A stretch of DNA of 64,000 bases from Mrakia gelida (GCA_024345305.1 BRON01000022.1:1-64000), one strand, 5' to 3'; shown: positions 32,008-43,266, numbered from the stretch's first letter. The notes: generated by a model from the letters alone, not told the origin. Translations and numbers: made by a program.

Positions 32008-32262
32008 TCGTGGACGAAGTACCCTACCTCGAAGCGGTGGGATCGTTTATGTACCTCCAAGTCTGCACTCGACCGGATATCGCCTTCGCCGTCGGAGTTC
32101 TCAGCCAACTCAGTTCGGACCCACGAAGAGTCTACTGGGGAGCAGTCAAGATGGTCTTGCGATACCTACAAGGATCGGCAGGCACGTCGCTTCAGCTTGG
32201 AGGACACTCGGACGATCCAATCGCAGAATTATGGACCGACTCCGACTACGCCGGAGACACGA
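32008..32262 (+). pseudogene. Copia family 2 pol fragment (RT/RNase H junction)
   Basis: About 85 codons read VPYLEAVGSFMYLQVCTRPD ... AELWTDSDYAGDT, nearly the same as residues about 1195-1275 of the complete family 2 polyprotein. Both ends are abrupt; the sequence continues into unrelated DNA at 32263. With the LTR relic to its left it marks an old, internally deleted element. Confidence 0.9.
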
Positions 32263-33059
32263 AAGGTCATTTCCACATCGACTCTTCAATCATCAACTTT
32301 CACTGTTCTTCTTCCTCATCTTCCTCCGTTCAGATCCAAATCAAAACCGACAGACAGCACCTCTCCATGCGAAGATCCTTTCCCCGCCAGCATCCACACT
32401 CACGTCCACCCAGTGGACGACATTCGGGACTCCCGACGCTCGAGACAGCGAACTTGGGGAGAGGAACTCCCACGAGAGAAGGACCAAGGTGTCGATGGTC
32501 TGGAACGAATGTTAAGAGGGAAAGGATGTTGGAGTCGAGGGGAGAGGTGGACGAACTGGAAGGGAGGACCATTGGGAGCCGTAGGGTTGAAAGTTGTTGG
32601 TAATGGATAGAGGAAGATAGAGCAAGAACTGCAACGGTTTGATGGGAGAAACGAGCCGTTGGATGTGGAAGGTTGAAGCAGCGACGGAGAGACCTTGAGA
32701 AAGAATCTTGATTGTAAGAGGCTCCTCCTCCGATTGCGGAGGTCATTTCGAACCCAAGGTGGGGTTGGAAGGACGGAGAAGCGGTCAGCGGTGGTTGGAT
32801 AGTCGAGCTGAGGGATCAAGCCGTAAGGTAGGTAGGAGGAGTTGGGTTGATTGACCGTATTGAAGGAAGAAAAAAAAAAAAATGTGTTACTGTATATACA
32901 GGAATAGCGACAGAGTGAGAGTAGGAACTAAAGGGCGAAACCAAAGGCAAAGCAAGTCGAACGACAGCGATGGTAATACAAATTTTACTCATCCTTACTC
33001 ATCCTTACTCCTCCAAAAGAGGCCCAGGGAGAGCTTTTTGAGTCTTGATTCATGGCGAC

Positions 33060-33317
33060 ATGGCCGACTACATCAAGAGCGGCAACGGCAACAGCGGCGG
33101 TACTTCGAGAGACGCCATCAAGAAGCGGCTTCAACGGGCTCGCAAGTTCCTCATGATCGTCGAACTCTTCGGGACAACAGTGCTCAACGCAGCTCCCGAC
33201 GTCTCCGTCTCTCGTCTGGATCTTGTTAGCCTGCAACTGCTTGCGGGTCTGGTTCACGAAGGCGACGGCAACCGGATCGTTGAAACCATTAGGCGGAAGA
33301 TCAGTCTCGTTCGATAA
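33060..33317 (+). CDS. Small hypothetical protein (85 aa)
   Basis: ATG at 33060. The product MADYIKSGNGNSGG ... KRLQRARKFLMIVELFGTTV ... LVSLQLLAGLVHEGDG has amphipathic helices and no obvious compositional artefact. No family recognised. A tract of A at 32869-32881 and the short repeat ACTCATCCTT (32989-33008) precede it. It may be an exon of a larger unit. Confidence 0.3.
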   Translation: MADYIKSGNGNSGGTSRDAIKKRLQRARKFLMIVELFGTTVLNAAPDVSVSRLDLVSLQLLAGLVHEGDGNRIVETIRRKISLVR

Positions 33318-34122
33318 GGGAGGAGCACGAGGTAAGTCTCATCGTTTCGTTTCGTTTTTGGATCGTGCTGGTTCAGGGAAGATTTTAGTTATCTAATTGA
33401 CGGTGTTCTTGTGGTTTAGCTTTCGATACTACGTCGGCCGGACGTAACAATATTCTCTTACACAAGTTTCAGTTGACTTCCACGTCGTTTTTTTTTTTTT
33501 CTTCCTTTCTGACTCCTATACCCCTCTTAGTTCCGTACATCTGCTTAAATCTGTTTTGTAATTTTTGATCTGCTTCCAATCCAACGTCCTTATCCGTACA
33601 CCAGCCGTGATGTTCCAACCCTCACACTCTTTTATCCTTGCTCCGTTTTATATGGCTGATCTGCCTTCTGTACATAGGGCTGACTTCGTTCTTAGACATC
33701 TCGATGTTCTATAGCTCTCAAAGATTCATTTGGGTTGCACCTCTTTCTTCTTCAACTAAAAAGCGGAGTCCTTAGTCCGTTTCGTATTTTGGTTCAAAGT
33801 TCCTGCCTTGCTACCGTTTCTGCTTGTGCAGTCCTTTCGTCCAACTTTCTTGTTTGCTTAGCCTCTTTCCAATACGCTCGCCTCGTTCTACTCCATAAAC
33901 CCGATCTCAATCTAACCGCAAGTCGTGCCTCATCTTCGTTTCTTCAGAGGTACCTGACTTCCTTCGTCACGTCGCGTCACCCTGGTTCTCTTGCCCTCCT
34001 CGGTCTCGCTCGTCTCCAAAATTGCCCAAGTGTATTTGGGCATCAAGTTTGCAACCTCTTCCCAAGCAATGCCTGGCTTGATTGTGATGAAAAAGACCGA
34101 ACGGGGAGGTCATACAGGAGGT

Positions 34123-34142
34123 AAAACGACAACCTGTCATTT
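34123..34142. repeat. Palindrome repeat, class A, degenerate
   Basis: AAAACGACAACCTGTCATTT, two changes from the perfect palindrome, preceded by CATACAGGAGG. Confidence 0.55.
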
Positions 34143-34284
34143 CTCTTCCTCGCCTGGGAGGCTGGGTCTGGAAGAGTGAGTGTTCGGTATCGACTTTTTG
34201 GCCTCGCCAAGTCCTGGATCTCGCTTCCTCGTCCTTGTTGTAGATTAGGCCGTTCAGCAGGGACGAGGTGAAATGAAGGGTAGG

Positions 34285-34303
34285 AAAAAACAGTCTATCG
34301 TTT
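34285..34303. repeat. Palindrome repeat, class A, degenerate
   Basis: AAAAACAGTCTATCGTTT. The next 200 bp, including TTTGAGCTCGCCCA (34424-34437), parallel the copy at 49.5-49.7 kb. Confidence 0.55.
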
Positions 34304-34383
34304 CTCATTCTCGCTACAATGGAACGGAACATAGAAGTTTGGTCGAAACTCATCTGGACATTTATAGCAACTTGATCTGAATA

Positions 34384-34647
34384 TCAACCGCATTGCGACC
34401 ATCTCACTAAGTAGTGATTCAAGATTTGAGCTCGCCCAACCTCACCTGTCTCCCCACCTTGATCTCTCTCCCATTTCACTTTCGACATTGACAAGTACGT
34501 CCTCTCGTACGACTCATGAACTCCCAAATCGACCATCCAACGGTACAGGAGGCAATCTCCGGCGAACAGGACGGCGGGGAACTGGCAGACGAAGCAGAAC
34601 CACCAGCAGGCCCAGGACTGCTCCCATTCGAACGGTCCACAGATCAC
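34384..34647 (-). CDS. Hypothetical membrane-protein fragment
   Basis: A minus-strand frame with an aromatic, hydrophobic segment (SWACWWFCFVCQFPAVLFAG) followed by a polar tail. Its 3' part lies in a dispersed repeat shared with 49.6 kb. It may be the last exon of a damaged membrane-protein gene. No family recognised. Confidence 0.25.
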   Translation of the reverse strand: MICGPFEWEQSWACWWFCFVCQFPAVLFAGDCLLYRWMVDLGVHESYERTYLSMSKVKWERDQGGETGEVGRAQILNHYLVRWSQCG

Positions 34648-35116
34648 TTTGATGGAGATGTGATCGAAAGGGATACAGAGGAGGACGGTGTAGATGTAGA
34701 GGAGGAGGGGTGAAGGAGGGGAGAGTATGTCTACGCTGGCGACGGAGAGGAGGCACGAAATAATAGAGTGACGGCCATGAACCTTCGAGGAAGACTGAAG
34801 TATGAGAGTTCGTAAAGGATTGAAGGGAGGGGGTTGACGCGAAGATAGTTCATTGAACGATGGGAAGCGGGCGAGACGGTGGTCGTTGCAAGCCAGGGAA
34901 TAGGGAGGAAGGAGCTTCGAAAGGTTGAGCTCGCAGACTTAGCTTCCGCTTCCTTCCCTCCTCCACTTCGCTTCACCTTGGAACCAAGATATCCGATCTT
35001 GAGCTCAGGTCTTCTTTTGCCTTCCAAAGTATTGCGTGGATTTTTGGGGGATTTTGTTTCAGATTTAGAAAAAAAGCGAGCTCTCTCCGACATCCAATCA
35101 ACTCGACCTCCCTCCG

Positions 35117-38100
35117 ATGGTTCTAACTCCTGTATGCAGGAAAGGAGAGATGGGTAGAGCTCCGACAGAACACGGGCTGTGTTTGGATTCCAAAGAACAA
35201 GAGAAAAGGTTCCAGGACGTGAGGCGTAGACGGAGGCGCCCCTGTCTTTCAAAAGCCCGGGCACCAGACATTTGGTACTACCTCTTCCAAAACCCAACCC
35301 AATCCACTTCGTCCTCAGGAGGCTTCACAAACCTCTTCCAACTCCACGCCTCTCCCTCCGTCTTGTTTCAACAACCTCCACCGACGGTCGACGACGACAA
35401 GTCCCTCTCCTCCTCGACGGCGTTTTCCCCCTACTCACCTGGCTACTACGGAGGAGAAGATTGGCAGGGAATGTTGCTTGGGTCACTCGAGTTCGACGAA
35501 TTCGTTCAGCCGGATAACGCCTCGTCCGCGGTGGTGGAGACGCCCGCGATGCGTCAGGAGTTCGTTCGAGTTGTCGAGAGTCGTCCTCCTCGAGAGAAGG
35601 CGGCCAGCAGCAATTCTCGCGTTTCTCAGGAGAACGAAGAAATGCTAGGAGAGCATACAACCTTCATCTCAAAGGTTTGGCCCCTCATCTCGTCTTCGCG
35701 TGCCTTGTTTGGTTTTCGACTTTTCCATTTGTTGTCCCCGATAGCTGACTTCTTCTCACTCTTTTCTCCTTGCTCTCTTTTTTGACTCGAACTCCAGCTC
35801 TGGCATATCATCACTCACGTTGAGTACGTTCAGTACATTCGCTTCTCGAAGGACGGGAGGTCGTTCGTTCTCCTCAACCCAGACCGCTTTGCTGCCTTCG
35901 GTGAGTCTTCTCTGTTCCCTCCGCATTCTCCAGTCAGTCTGTTCGCTTCCCTTTCACGAAACAAGCACTCACTTGATCGATCTTCTTTGCCTTGTCTGCC
36001 TCTCTCTCTCCCTCTTCGAATGTTGTTCTCCCTGTTGGAAGGTGGCGACTCGCAGAGAGGTCTTACGTGGTAGCTTAGTAACGCGTCTCGTTCAGTCCCC
36101 TTGTTAGTAACCATTCTTCGTAAACAGCTTTGTAAGCTACCTTCAGATCACGTGACCATTTCCATAGTATATAAACCTTTCGAGTAGCTAGCTTTATACA
36201 ACAAGCTTTGAACCACATCCTGCAGACATCCCTAAGCTCAAGTGGACGACCCAACAACACGTTATCAGCACCAGTTCGCCACCACCCGCTAAGCAACAAT
36301 CCTTCGTCATGTCAAGCAACTACTCCAAGAAGCTGGATCACAAGCTGTTCAAACTCACTGCTCTCGATGGTACCAACTACGAGACGTGGTCAGTAAGGAT
36401 GGAGATCGCTTTTGGAGAAGCAGGAATCAAGCCCGTCGTCCTCGGTACGAAAACCAGGCCCAACCTCACCCCGGAAGTCAAGGAAAAGGACACCACCGGA
36501 CAAGAGGTCGTGGAGCAGCAGAACAACGTCAAGGACATCGAAGAATGGGACCATATGGACGAGTTCGCGCTCCACAGGATTCAAATGGCGGTCAGCGACC
36601 GAGAACTACCTCGGATCCGGAACTGCAAACACGCAAAGGAGGCATGGGATCTTCTGAGGAAGACTCACAAGGTGGAAGGAGGAGCGGGAGAGGTCATGGC
36701 CATCCGAAGGATGAGGGACCTCAAGATGGAGGAGGGAGAACCAGTACAGGAGTACATCGACGAATTCCAAAGGATCATCGACGACATGTCAGCTCTCGGC
36801 CTCAACACCCCAGACAGGATGAGCACAATGTTCTTCCTCAGTGGATTACCTGCATCACTCGAACAATTCATTCAACACCAAACGCTCCAGGCGCAAGAAT
36901 CAAAACAAGAACTCAACCCAACCGCCGTCGCCACATCCCTCCTCATCCACGTAAGGACTCACGAGTCTCTCAAACCGACAGGTACTTCATCGTCGAAGGA
37001 AACAGCCCTCCTTGTCGACAAGAGGACCGCCAAGTGCCATCAGTGCAACAAGGTCGGACACTTCAAGTCGGAGTGCTGGGAGTTGAATGGAGGAAAGCCC
37101 ACGGGGCAGGGACAAGGTGGAAAGGGAAGGAAGTTCGGGAAGGGGAAGAAGGAGAACAAGGGGAACTGGAAGGATAGGGAAGAGGCGCACCTCGTAGACT
37201 ACGGTCTTCAAGCAGGATCCGACATCGCGACGTCGGCCCAAGCGCTCTTCGCTCAAACCAAGCATGGATACATCGCCGATAGTGGAGCGTCAAACCACAT
37301 CGTCGGGGACCGGGAACGCTTCGTGACATACAAGGCGCACAACGGAACGGTCACGACGGCCAACGGATCAATCGTTCAGATCCTCGGCATCGGCTCCATC
37401 CACCTCCAGACCACCGTGAAAGGATCAAGGAAGGCCTTCACCATCTCCGACGTATACCACATCCCAGGGTTCAGCAACCTCATCAGTATTGGTCAACTCG
37501 GTAACAAAGGAGTCGAGACCAGGTTCCCCAGCAAGGGGACAACCCAAACCAACAAGCGATGCCAGTTCCTTCGAGACGGATCGCTGTTCATGGAGGGAAA
37601 AGAGGTGTCGAAGAACCTCTACATGCTGGACGTGAGCGACTTCAAGGGAGTCGGCTCAGGAGGAGAAGACGTAGCACTCGCGGCAACAGGAGTCGACAAG
37701 ATCGAGGTCCTTCATCGCCGGCTCGGTCACGCTTCTATCTCCGCCATGGAGGAGTTGTCTCGTCAGAAGCTCCTACCAACCTTCACCAAAAAGGACATCA
37801 TCGGATTCAAGGAAAGGATCTGCGTACCTTGCGTCGAAGGGAAACAACATCGAACTCCATTCCCCACCTCCACCACCAAAACCACTTCACCTCTCGAACT
37901 CGTCCACACGGATCTCGCCGGACCGATGCCAATCGCCTCGGCTCAAGGAATGCGTTACATGATGACGATCTGGGACGACTTCAGCAACTACCACTGGTCG
38001 TTCGCATTGAAGAGGAAGTCGGAGACACTGGCAACATTCATCACCTGGAGGAAAAGGGAGGAGAAAAGGACCAATCACGTCGTCAAACGGATCAGGTCAG

Positions 38101-41100
38101 ACAACGGTGGGGAATACACGTCGAAGGACTACGAGTTCTATCTCCGGGACGAAGGAATCACCAAGGAAACGACTATCCCACACACACCGCAACAAAACGG
38201 CAAGGCCGAACGAGGAATGCGAACCATCGAGGAGAAGATCACCTGCGCGCTACGAGACGCGAGGGACCTCGACGGATCCTACTGGGCGGAAGCCATGAAC
38301 TACGCCACATACACAATCAACCGCATTCCCTCATCCTCAGTCAAATCTCAAACCCCCTACCAAGCCTACTACAAAAGGAAGCCCGACCTCACTGCAATGC
38401 GGACGTTCGGAGCTATCGCTTACGCGCTCAACCTTCAAAAGATCAAGCATCAACCCAAGAGCATCAAGTGCATCTTCCTCGGATACGGCGATCTCAACGG
38501 GAAGAAGGCCTATCGACTTCAAGTCCATGGAGACCCCAAGCGGTCGATCCTTCATTCTCGGGACGTTATCTTCGACGAAACACGTGGAGTCCACCAGACG
38601 GTGGAGCTACCAGGAATGGGACAAGCCGGAATCAAGGAGGACCACAAGGAGGAGGAAGAAGAAGAGAAGGAACTAGAGGAGGACAAAGGAGAGGAACAGC
38701 ACCTACTCAAGTCCAACCAACAAGACCCGGTCAGGGAGACCGAGGCAAGGAAACCCAACCCATCACGCGTCAAGCACTCCTACACTTACGAGCCCATCAT
38801 CGATGAACCGGCTGTCGATTTGAGTGGGAGCTACGGACGAGGTCAACGGCACAAGAAACCTCTCACAGGAACAGGAGACTCGGCAAGATTTGTCCAGACA
38901 GACTACGACATCACCGACTTCATTTCGGAGGACTTCGCCGGACACGCTCAAGCGACGCAACCCAAACTCGAGGATCTTCCACCACCCTCCGTCCCAGATA
39001 CATACGGAGAAGCCATGGCGTCGGAGCACGCATACTTCTGGAGGGAAGCGATGGACGAAGAGATGGTGTCGATGGAAGGGAACGGAGTCTTTGAACTCAC
39101 AGAGCTACCCTCAGGATCAAAAACGGTCAGAGGTCGCTGGGTTTACGCGCTCAAGAAAGGAGCCGACGGGAGGATTACTCGCTTCAAAGCCAGATGGGTC
39201 GCCAAGGGATTCAGTCAGCAAGAAGGAGTCGACTACGTCGAGACGTACGCGCCGGTATCAAAGCTCAACTCACTCAGGATCGTCCTCGCCATCGCAGCAT
39301 CGGAGGATCTCGATCTAGTCCAAGGAGACTTCAAGACGGCGTTCCTCACAGCAGACCTAGTCGAAACGGTCTTCATGGAACAGCCAACAGGGTACGAACA
39401 AAAGGGAGCCGACAAGAAGAAACTCGTCGCGCATCTCCTCAAGGCCCTATACGGACTCAAGCAATCACCACTCGCGTTCTACAATCATTCCTCAAAGTTC
39501 TTTCAAACTCAACTCAATCTCCATCCACTCGAAGCGGACCCTTGTATCTACATAGGGCATAGGAAGGGACGACGGATCATGTTGGTCCAGTACGTTGACG
39601 ACTTCGTCGCCGCAGGAGACAAGGAGGATTTGGAGTGGGTCATGACGGAGATCCAGAAGGAATTCAAGATCGACGACAGAGGAGACCTCAACCCAGGAAC
39701 CATCCTCGGAATCGACGTTACGAGGGACCGCAAGGCGGGGACAATGGACCTCAGCCAGAAACGATACGTTCAAACGGTCCTCGAACGATTCAACATGGTC
39801 GGCGCTAAACCAAACAAGGTTCCGATGGACGACTTTAGGCAACTGTCGGTCCAATCGGAGGATTCGGGATCAGAGAAGCTGGACGGAGTACCCTACCTCG
39901 AAGCGGTGGGATCGTTGATGTACCTCCAAGTCTGCACTCGACCGGACATCGCCTTCGCCGTCGGAGTTCTCAGCCGATTCAGTTCGGACCCACGAAGGGT
40001 TCACTGGGGAGCAGTCAAGAAGGTCATGCGATACCTACAAGGATCAGCAGACACGTCGCTTCAACTTGGAGGACACTCGGACGCTCCAATCGCAGAACTA
40101 TGGACCGACTCCGACTACGCCGGAGACACGGAATCAAGACGATCAACAACAGGTTTCGTCGTCAAGGTATTTGGATCCACAGTCATCTGGGCGAGTCGAC
40201 GCCAAAAGGCAATCAGTCTCTCTTCTCTTGAAGCAGAGTACATCGCTCTCTCCGCAGGATGCCGGAGCCTTAGATGGGTCGCCAAGATCCTCGCTGAACT
40301 CGGATACGACACCGGATCGATCCCAGTAAACGTAGACAACCAAGGAGCCATCGAAACAACCAAGAACGGTACTCACTCGGAGAAGACCAAGCACATCGAC
40401 GTCGCGTACAAATACGGACGAGAGGCCCAACAGAGAGGATTCATCAAGCTCACCTACTGTCCCACCGAGGACATGCAGGCAGATATCCTCACCAAGGCTC
40501 TCGGAGTCGAAAAGCTCGAACGGTTCAAGAAATCGCTCAACATCCAGAAGGAACCCTCGCGCATGGATCAGAAGACCAGCGGAGACATGGATGGAAACCC
40601 GCAGAGGGGGAAATGAAGGAAGGGCTCTCAGCTCGTCGAGTGGGAGTGTTGGAAGGTGGCGACTCGCAGAGAGGTCTTACGTGGTAGCTTAGTAACGCGT
40701 CTCGTTCAGTCCCCTTGTTAGTAACCATTCTTCGTAAACAGCTTTGTAAGCTACCTTCAGATCACGTGACCATTTCCATAGTATATAAACCTTTCGAGTA
40801 GCTAGCTTTATACAACAAGCTTTGAACCACATCCTGCAGACATCCCTAAGCTCAAGTGGACGACCCAACAACACTCCCAGTCTCACCCAGGTTCTTTTGC
40901 CATTCGAAGCTCACTTCCTTCGTAAGGCAGCTCAACCTCTTTGAGTCTCTTCTCCTCACTCTCCTATCTCTCCAGCTTGCACTAACTTCTTTCTCACCTT
41001 CTAACCCTCTTCTTACTCTCACAGACTCGTTCCAGCACGTTTCCGTCGAATACCTTCTCCAGGTCGACGCGTCGTCCCGCTCATCATCCTCTCGACCCAC

Positions 41101-41473
41101 TCACCTCCGACCCGCGACCCCTGAATCCATTTCAACCTTACCCACTAATCCGTCCACTCCTCTCATCATCGAAAAGACCCCCATCGCGTCGGGTTCGTCC
41201 GGGCTCTCCTCAATCTCAGCTGCGTTCGCGTCAAGTCTGTGCCCGTGTTCCCGCACTGATTATTTGCCTCCGGCTTTGTTCCCTCCTTCGGCTTATCGAA
41301 ACCAGATTTCGCGCACGCCTCCTTCCAACGAGATCATCCCGAGCTCCTTTGTCAACTTCACCCCCGCGTCCCTGGAAAGCCCAAGTCCGCATCGAGGACA
41401 GACGACGAGGCTGGATCAAGGAAGTCGACGGCTACTCGAGGAGTTGGCAAGAGCTAACGTTTACTGCTGGTGA
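35117..41473 (+). CDS. HSF-type transcription factor gene interrupted by a copia element in an intron
   Basis: Left part: an open frame ending HTTFISK at about 35671, an intron to 35799 (acceptor CTCCAG), then LWHIITHVEYVQYIRFSKDG, RSFVLLNPDRFAAF and a GTGAGT donor at about 35901. Right part, after the retrotransposon: acceptor CACCCAG (to 40890) and FFCHSKLTSFVRQLNLF. Together these are the helices of an HSF DNA-binding domain (KLW ... W/F-S-DG-SF ... SFVRQLN). The tail to 41473 is Ser/Pro-rich. The element lies between the donor and the acceptor, lengthening an original intron of about 150 bp to about 5 kb. A simple donor-acceptor join leaves the frame one base off, so a micro-exon, alternative site or pseudogenisation must be considered. 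The N-terminal start at 35117 is uncertain. Confidence 0.6.
36033..36259 (+). repeat. 5' LTR of copia family 2, copy A
   Basis: Starts TGTTGGAAGG, ends CCCAACAACA. Contains a TATA box and the motif ATCACGTGAC (36147-36156), a possible E-box. Confidence 0.95.
36178..36185 (+). promoter_or_regulatory. TATA box in family 2 5' LTR
   Basis: TATATAAA about 75 bp before the LTR end; conserved in the relic at 48.1-48.3 kb, altered to TATACACC in the relic at 49.3 kb. Confidence 0.6.
36260..36280 (+). other. Primer-binding site of family 2, half-tRNA-Ile type
   Basis: CGTTATCAGCACCAG directly follows the LTR. The complement CTGGTGCTGATAACG reads as a tRNA-Ile anticodon arm ending at nt 40. The base opposite wobble position 34 is C, as expected if inosine (from A34) was copied by reverse transcriptase. 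Confidence 0.55.
36309..40616 (+). CDS. Gag-Pol polyprotein of copia family 2 (1,435 aa)
   Basis: A single frame from ATG 36309 to TGA 40616. Gag has FKLTALDGTNYETWSVRM. The zinc knuckle CHQCNKVGHFKSEC is at about residues 243-256, the protease site IADSGASNH at about 322-330. Integrase has HRRLGHAS ... CVPCVEGK near 469-510, HTDLAGP near 533, DNGGEYTS near 598 and QQNGKAERGMR near 630. Reverse transcriptase YVDDF is at 1095-1099, RNase H WTDSDYAGD near 1265, ending at ADILTKALG. An acidic linker (EEEEEEKELEEDKGEE) lies between integrase and RT. Unlike family 1, the stop lies 30 bp before the 3' LTR. All catalytic motifs are present. Confidence 0.97.
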   Translation: MSSNYSKKLDHKLFKLTALDGTNYETWSVRMEIAFGEAGIKPVVLGTKTRPNLTPEVKEKDTTGQEVVEQQNNVKDIEEWDHMDEFALHRIQMAVSDRELPRIRNCKHAKEAWDLLRKTHKVEGGAGEVMAIRRMRDLKMEEGEPVQEYIDEFQRIIDDMSALGLNTPDRMSTMFFLSGLPASLEQFIQHQTLQAQESKQELNPTAVATSLLIHVRTHESLKPTGTSSSKETALLVDKRTAKCHQCNKVGHFKSECWELNGGKPTGQGQGGKGRKFGKGKKENKGNWKDREEAHLVDYGLQAGSDIATSAQALFAQTKHGYIADSGASNHIVGDRERFVTYKAHNGTVTTANGSIVQILGIGSIHLQTTVKGSRKAFTISDVYHIPGFSNLISIGQLGNKGVETRFPSKGTTQTNKRCQFLRDGSLFMEGKEVSKNLYMLDVSDFKGVGSGGEDVALAATGVDKIEVLHRRLGHASISAMEELSRQKLLPTFTKKDIIGFKERICVPCVEGKQHRTPFPTSTTKTTSPLELVHTDLAGPMPIASAQGMRYMMTIWDDFSNYHWSFALKRKSETLATFITWRKREEKRTNHVVKRIRSDNGGEYTSKDYEFYLRDEGITKETTIPHTPQQNGKAERGMRTIEEKITCALRDARDLDGSYWAEAMNYATYTINRIPSSSVKSQTPYQAYYKRKPDLTAMRTFGAIAYALNLQKIKHQPKSIKCIFLGYGDLNGKKAYRLQVHGDPKRSILHSRDVIFDETRGVHQTVELPGMGQAGIKEDHKEEEEEEKELEEDKGEEQHLLKSNQQDPVRETEARKPNPSRVKHSYTYEPIIDEPAVDLSGSYGRGQRHKKPLTGTGDSARFVQTDYDITDFISEDFAGHAQATQPKLEDLPPPSVPDTYGEAMASEHAYFWREAMDEEMVSMEGNGVFELTELPSGSKTVRGRWVYALKKGADGRITRFKARWVAKGFSQQEGVDYVETYAPVSKLNSLRIVLAIAASEDLDLVQGDFKTAFLTADLVETVFMEQPTGYEQKGADKKKLVAHLLKALYGLKQSPLAFYNHSSKFFQTQLNLHPLEADPCIYIGHRKGRRIMLVQYVDDFVAAGDKEDLEWVMTEIQKEFKIDDRGDLNPGTILGIDVTRDRKAGTMDLSQKRYVQTVLERFNMVGAKPNKVPMDDFRQLSVQSEDSGSEKLDGVPYLEAVGSLMYLQVCTRPDIAFAVGVLSRFSSDPRRVHWGAVKKVMRYLQGSADTSLQLGGHSDAPIAELWTDSDYAGDTESRRSTTGFVVKVFGSTVIWASRRQKAISLSSLEAEYIALSAGCRSLRWVAKILAELGYDTGSIPVNVDNQGAIETTKNGTHSEKTKHIDVAYKYGREAQQRGFIKLTYCPTEDMQADILTKALGVEKLERFKKSLNIQKEPSRMDQKTSGDMDGNPQRGK
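40638..40646 (+). other. Polypurine tract of family 2
   Basis: GAGTGGGAG directly before the 3' LTR, the same motif as in family 1. Confidence 0.8.
40647..40873 (+). repeat. 3' LTR of copia family 2, copy A
   Basis: Matches 36033-36259 over its full length as far as I can compare by eye. Followed by the CTCCC duplication. Confidence 0.95.
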
Positions 41474-42457
41474 TATGGACTCTCTCGCGGCGCTGCTTTT
41501 ATCGTACGTTTCTGCCTCGTTCTCGCATCTTTTCGTCTCCGTCTCTCTCGTCCCTTTCTCTGGCTCCTTCTCTCGGACTCAACGGCCTGCTTTTTCACAT
41601 ACGCTATGGCTGATACGCCCACGAAAAGATCCGACCTTTGACTACGCTGGAAGTGCAAGAAAGTGGATTTGCGCGGCGCGTTACTTTCCTCTCTTTATTT
41701 CAGTTCTCTCCTACAAGACTATATCGCGCATTGTATCCGAACTTCGCGATTATCAGTAGGCTACCCGAACTACTATCAGCGTGCAGCTGCAGATGCAGCT
41801 TATCCGACGAACGATGGAGAGAGAAAAGCGTGCAATCTAAATCTCGTCGTGTCAGGCTCGAGTCAGTCGTCATCGCGGTCGCAGAGCAAAGCTCGAGACT
41901 TTGATGATGGTGAGAGTGAAATAGACGAAGGTTACCGGCAATAGATGACAGTTCAGACGGGAGTGAGCCATTGAGGAAAGCTGATCGCGTCGAGACGAGG
42001 ACGAACGTCAATCTGTTGAGATTCGGTGCTACGAGCTCAGAGGTGGAACGAATCGAGGTGAAAGTGGTTGTTATAAGAGAATTCGTACCCTAGCTACCCA
42101 GCTTATATACTGTAGAGCATTCAGAGAATGTTTTATAAACAGGGCTACACTATGACTTTCCTAACGCAACGCGCCTGACTAAGCAAGCTATGGAAACCTG
42201 GAGAAAACACTAGAAAGATCTACGAGCCTCAACAGTGATCAAACGATACTATTTCCAACAAAATTGTCAAACGCTCGGCACTGCTGCAGCAAACTAACAC
42301 GGTTTCCATCCCTCTTCTATTCTTCTGTTCCGAAGCCTTCACTCATCTCACTCGACCCTCCCTCGTCTCCTAACCCTCGCTCGCTCCTTGGGAGAGAGAA
42401 CTCAGAGCAGAGCAAGCGACGATAGATGTACGCGAGTTGACAGCTCACCCTCTTCGA
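41474..42457. other. No gene resolved
   Basis: Short frames only. A TATA-like stretch (CTTATATACTG, about 42100-42110) and palindromic text GCAGCTGCAGATGCAGCT (41784-41801) are visible, but nothing to attach them to. Confidence 0.4.
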
Positions 42458-42763
42458 TGTTGAAAGGTGCGTCATTGAGACGAGCCGCGTCGAGTCGTTT
42501 CTAGCACTTCTCTCTTCTCCATAGTTCTAGTAGTTTCTCCGTAGGTAGCTTAGTCATCTTTTGTAATAGTAGATACGTCATAGGTGCTGCGGAGGGTTCT
42601 CGTAGAGTATATAAGGAGGGCTCGCACTGAGAGGAGGAGGTTCTTCACTTGTACTGAAGACCATCCTCCTCCAGGTGAGTTCTACCGTCTCTCACTACTA
42701 TACCTCGTTTATATAAGACTTGTACTGAAGACCATCCTCCTCCAGAGCCGAATCCTAACAACA
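42458..42763 (+). repeat. Old solo LTR of copia family 1, opposite orientation
   Basis: A full-length but diverged 306-bp LTR, TGTTGAAAGG to CTAACAACA. It keeps the 28-bp duplication and the CCAG/GTGAGT ... CTCCAG/AG splice-like arrangement (intron candidate 42675-42745). No matching flanks. Confidence 0.85.
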
Positions 42764-43097
42764 GTTCTGATCCTAACCTCTTACAAGAACGGCGAGGGTT
42801 CCAGGATCAGCTTGCTCGAAGATAAGAAGCAGGATCTCCCACGATGATCGAAGTCGAAGTGGTGACGGTAGCTGCCAAGCAGGGGACGAACAGGGAGAGG
42901 GGGTTAGAGTGAAAAGGTTGGTTGGAGACGATGTACAAACGGATGATCTCACCTCTGGCATGCCGTTGAAGGGAACAGTTGAAAACCGCGGCAGCGGAAG
43001 CAGCTGTGAAAGAAAAGAAGAAAGGAGGAGAAAGGGCGGTAAGTATCATCTCTCTGACCCGCCATCTCATTGTTTTTCCGCTCCATGGCGAGCATGA

Positions 43098-43117
43098 GAA
43101 ACGACAGCCTGTCGTTT
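43098..43117. repeat. Palindrome repeat
   Basis: GAAACGACAGCCTGTCGTTTC, a perfect palindrome apart from the central base. Confidence 0.6.
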
Positions 43118-43266
43118 CCGCTACTCTGCTGTTCCAACTCCCTCAAAAAGATCAGAGAGTCTCAACATTCCAGAGTAGACGACAAACAACACTCTCATCA
43201 AACACCTTGGAATCTCTCGTCGCGATGGAAAGATGCTACCTTACGAGTGCACGCTAAGGTTCGTTC

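Larger units (their letters stand above)
33318..34380. other. AT-richer stretch with palindrome repeats, no gene
   Basis: T-rich tracts (33487-33500) and two palindrome repeats (34123-34142 and 34285-34303) occur here. No convincing coding frame. Confidence 0.45.
36033..40873 (+). mobile_element. Ty1/copia retrotransposon, family 2, copy A (complete, 4,841 bp)
   Basis: Two 227-bp LTRs (36033-36259, 40647-40873) that look identical, TG...CA ends, and a perfect CTCCC target duplication (36028-36032, 40874-40878). One intact gag-pol frame. Young by LTR identity. It sits in an intron of the HSF-type gene in the same orientation as that gene. Confidence 0.97.
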
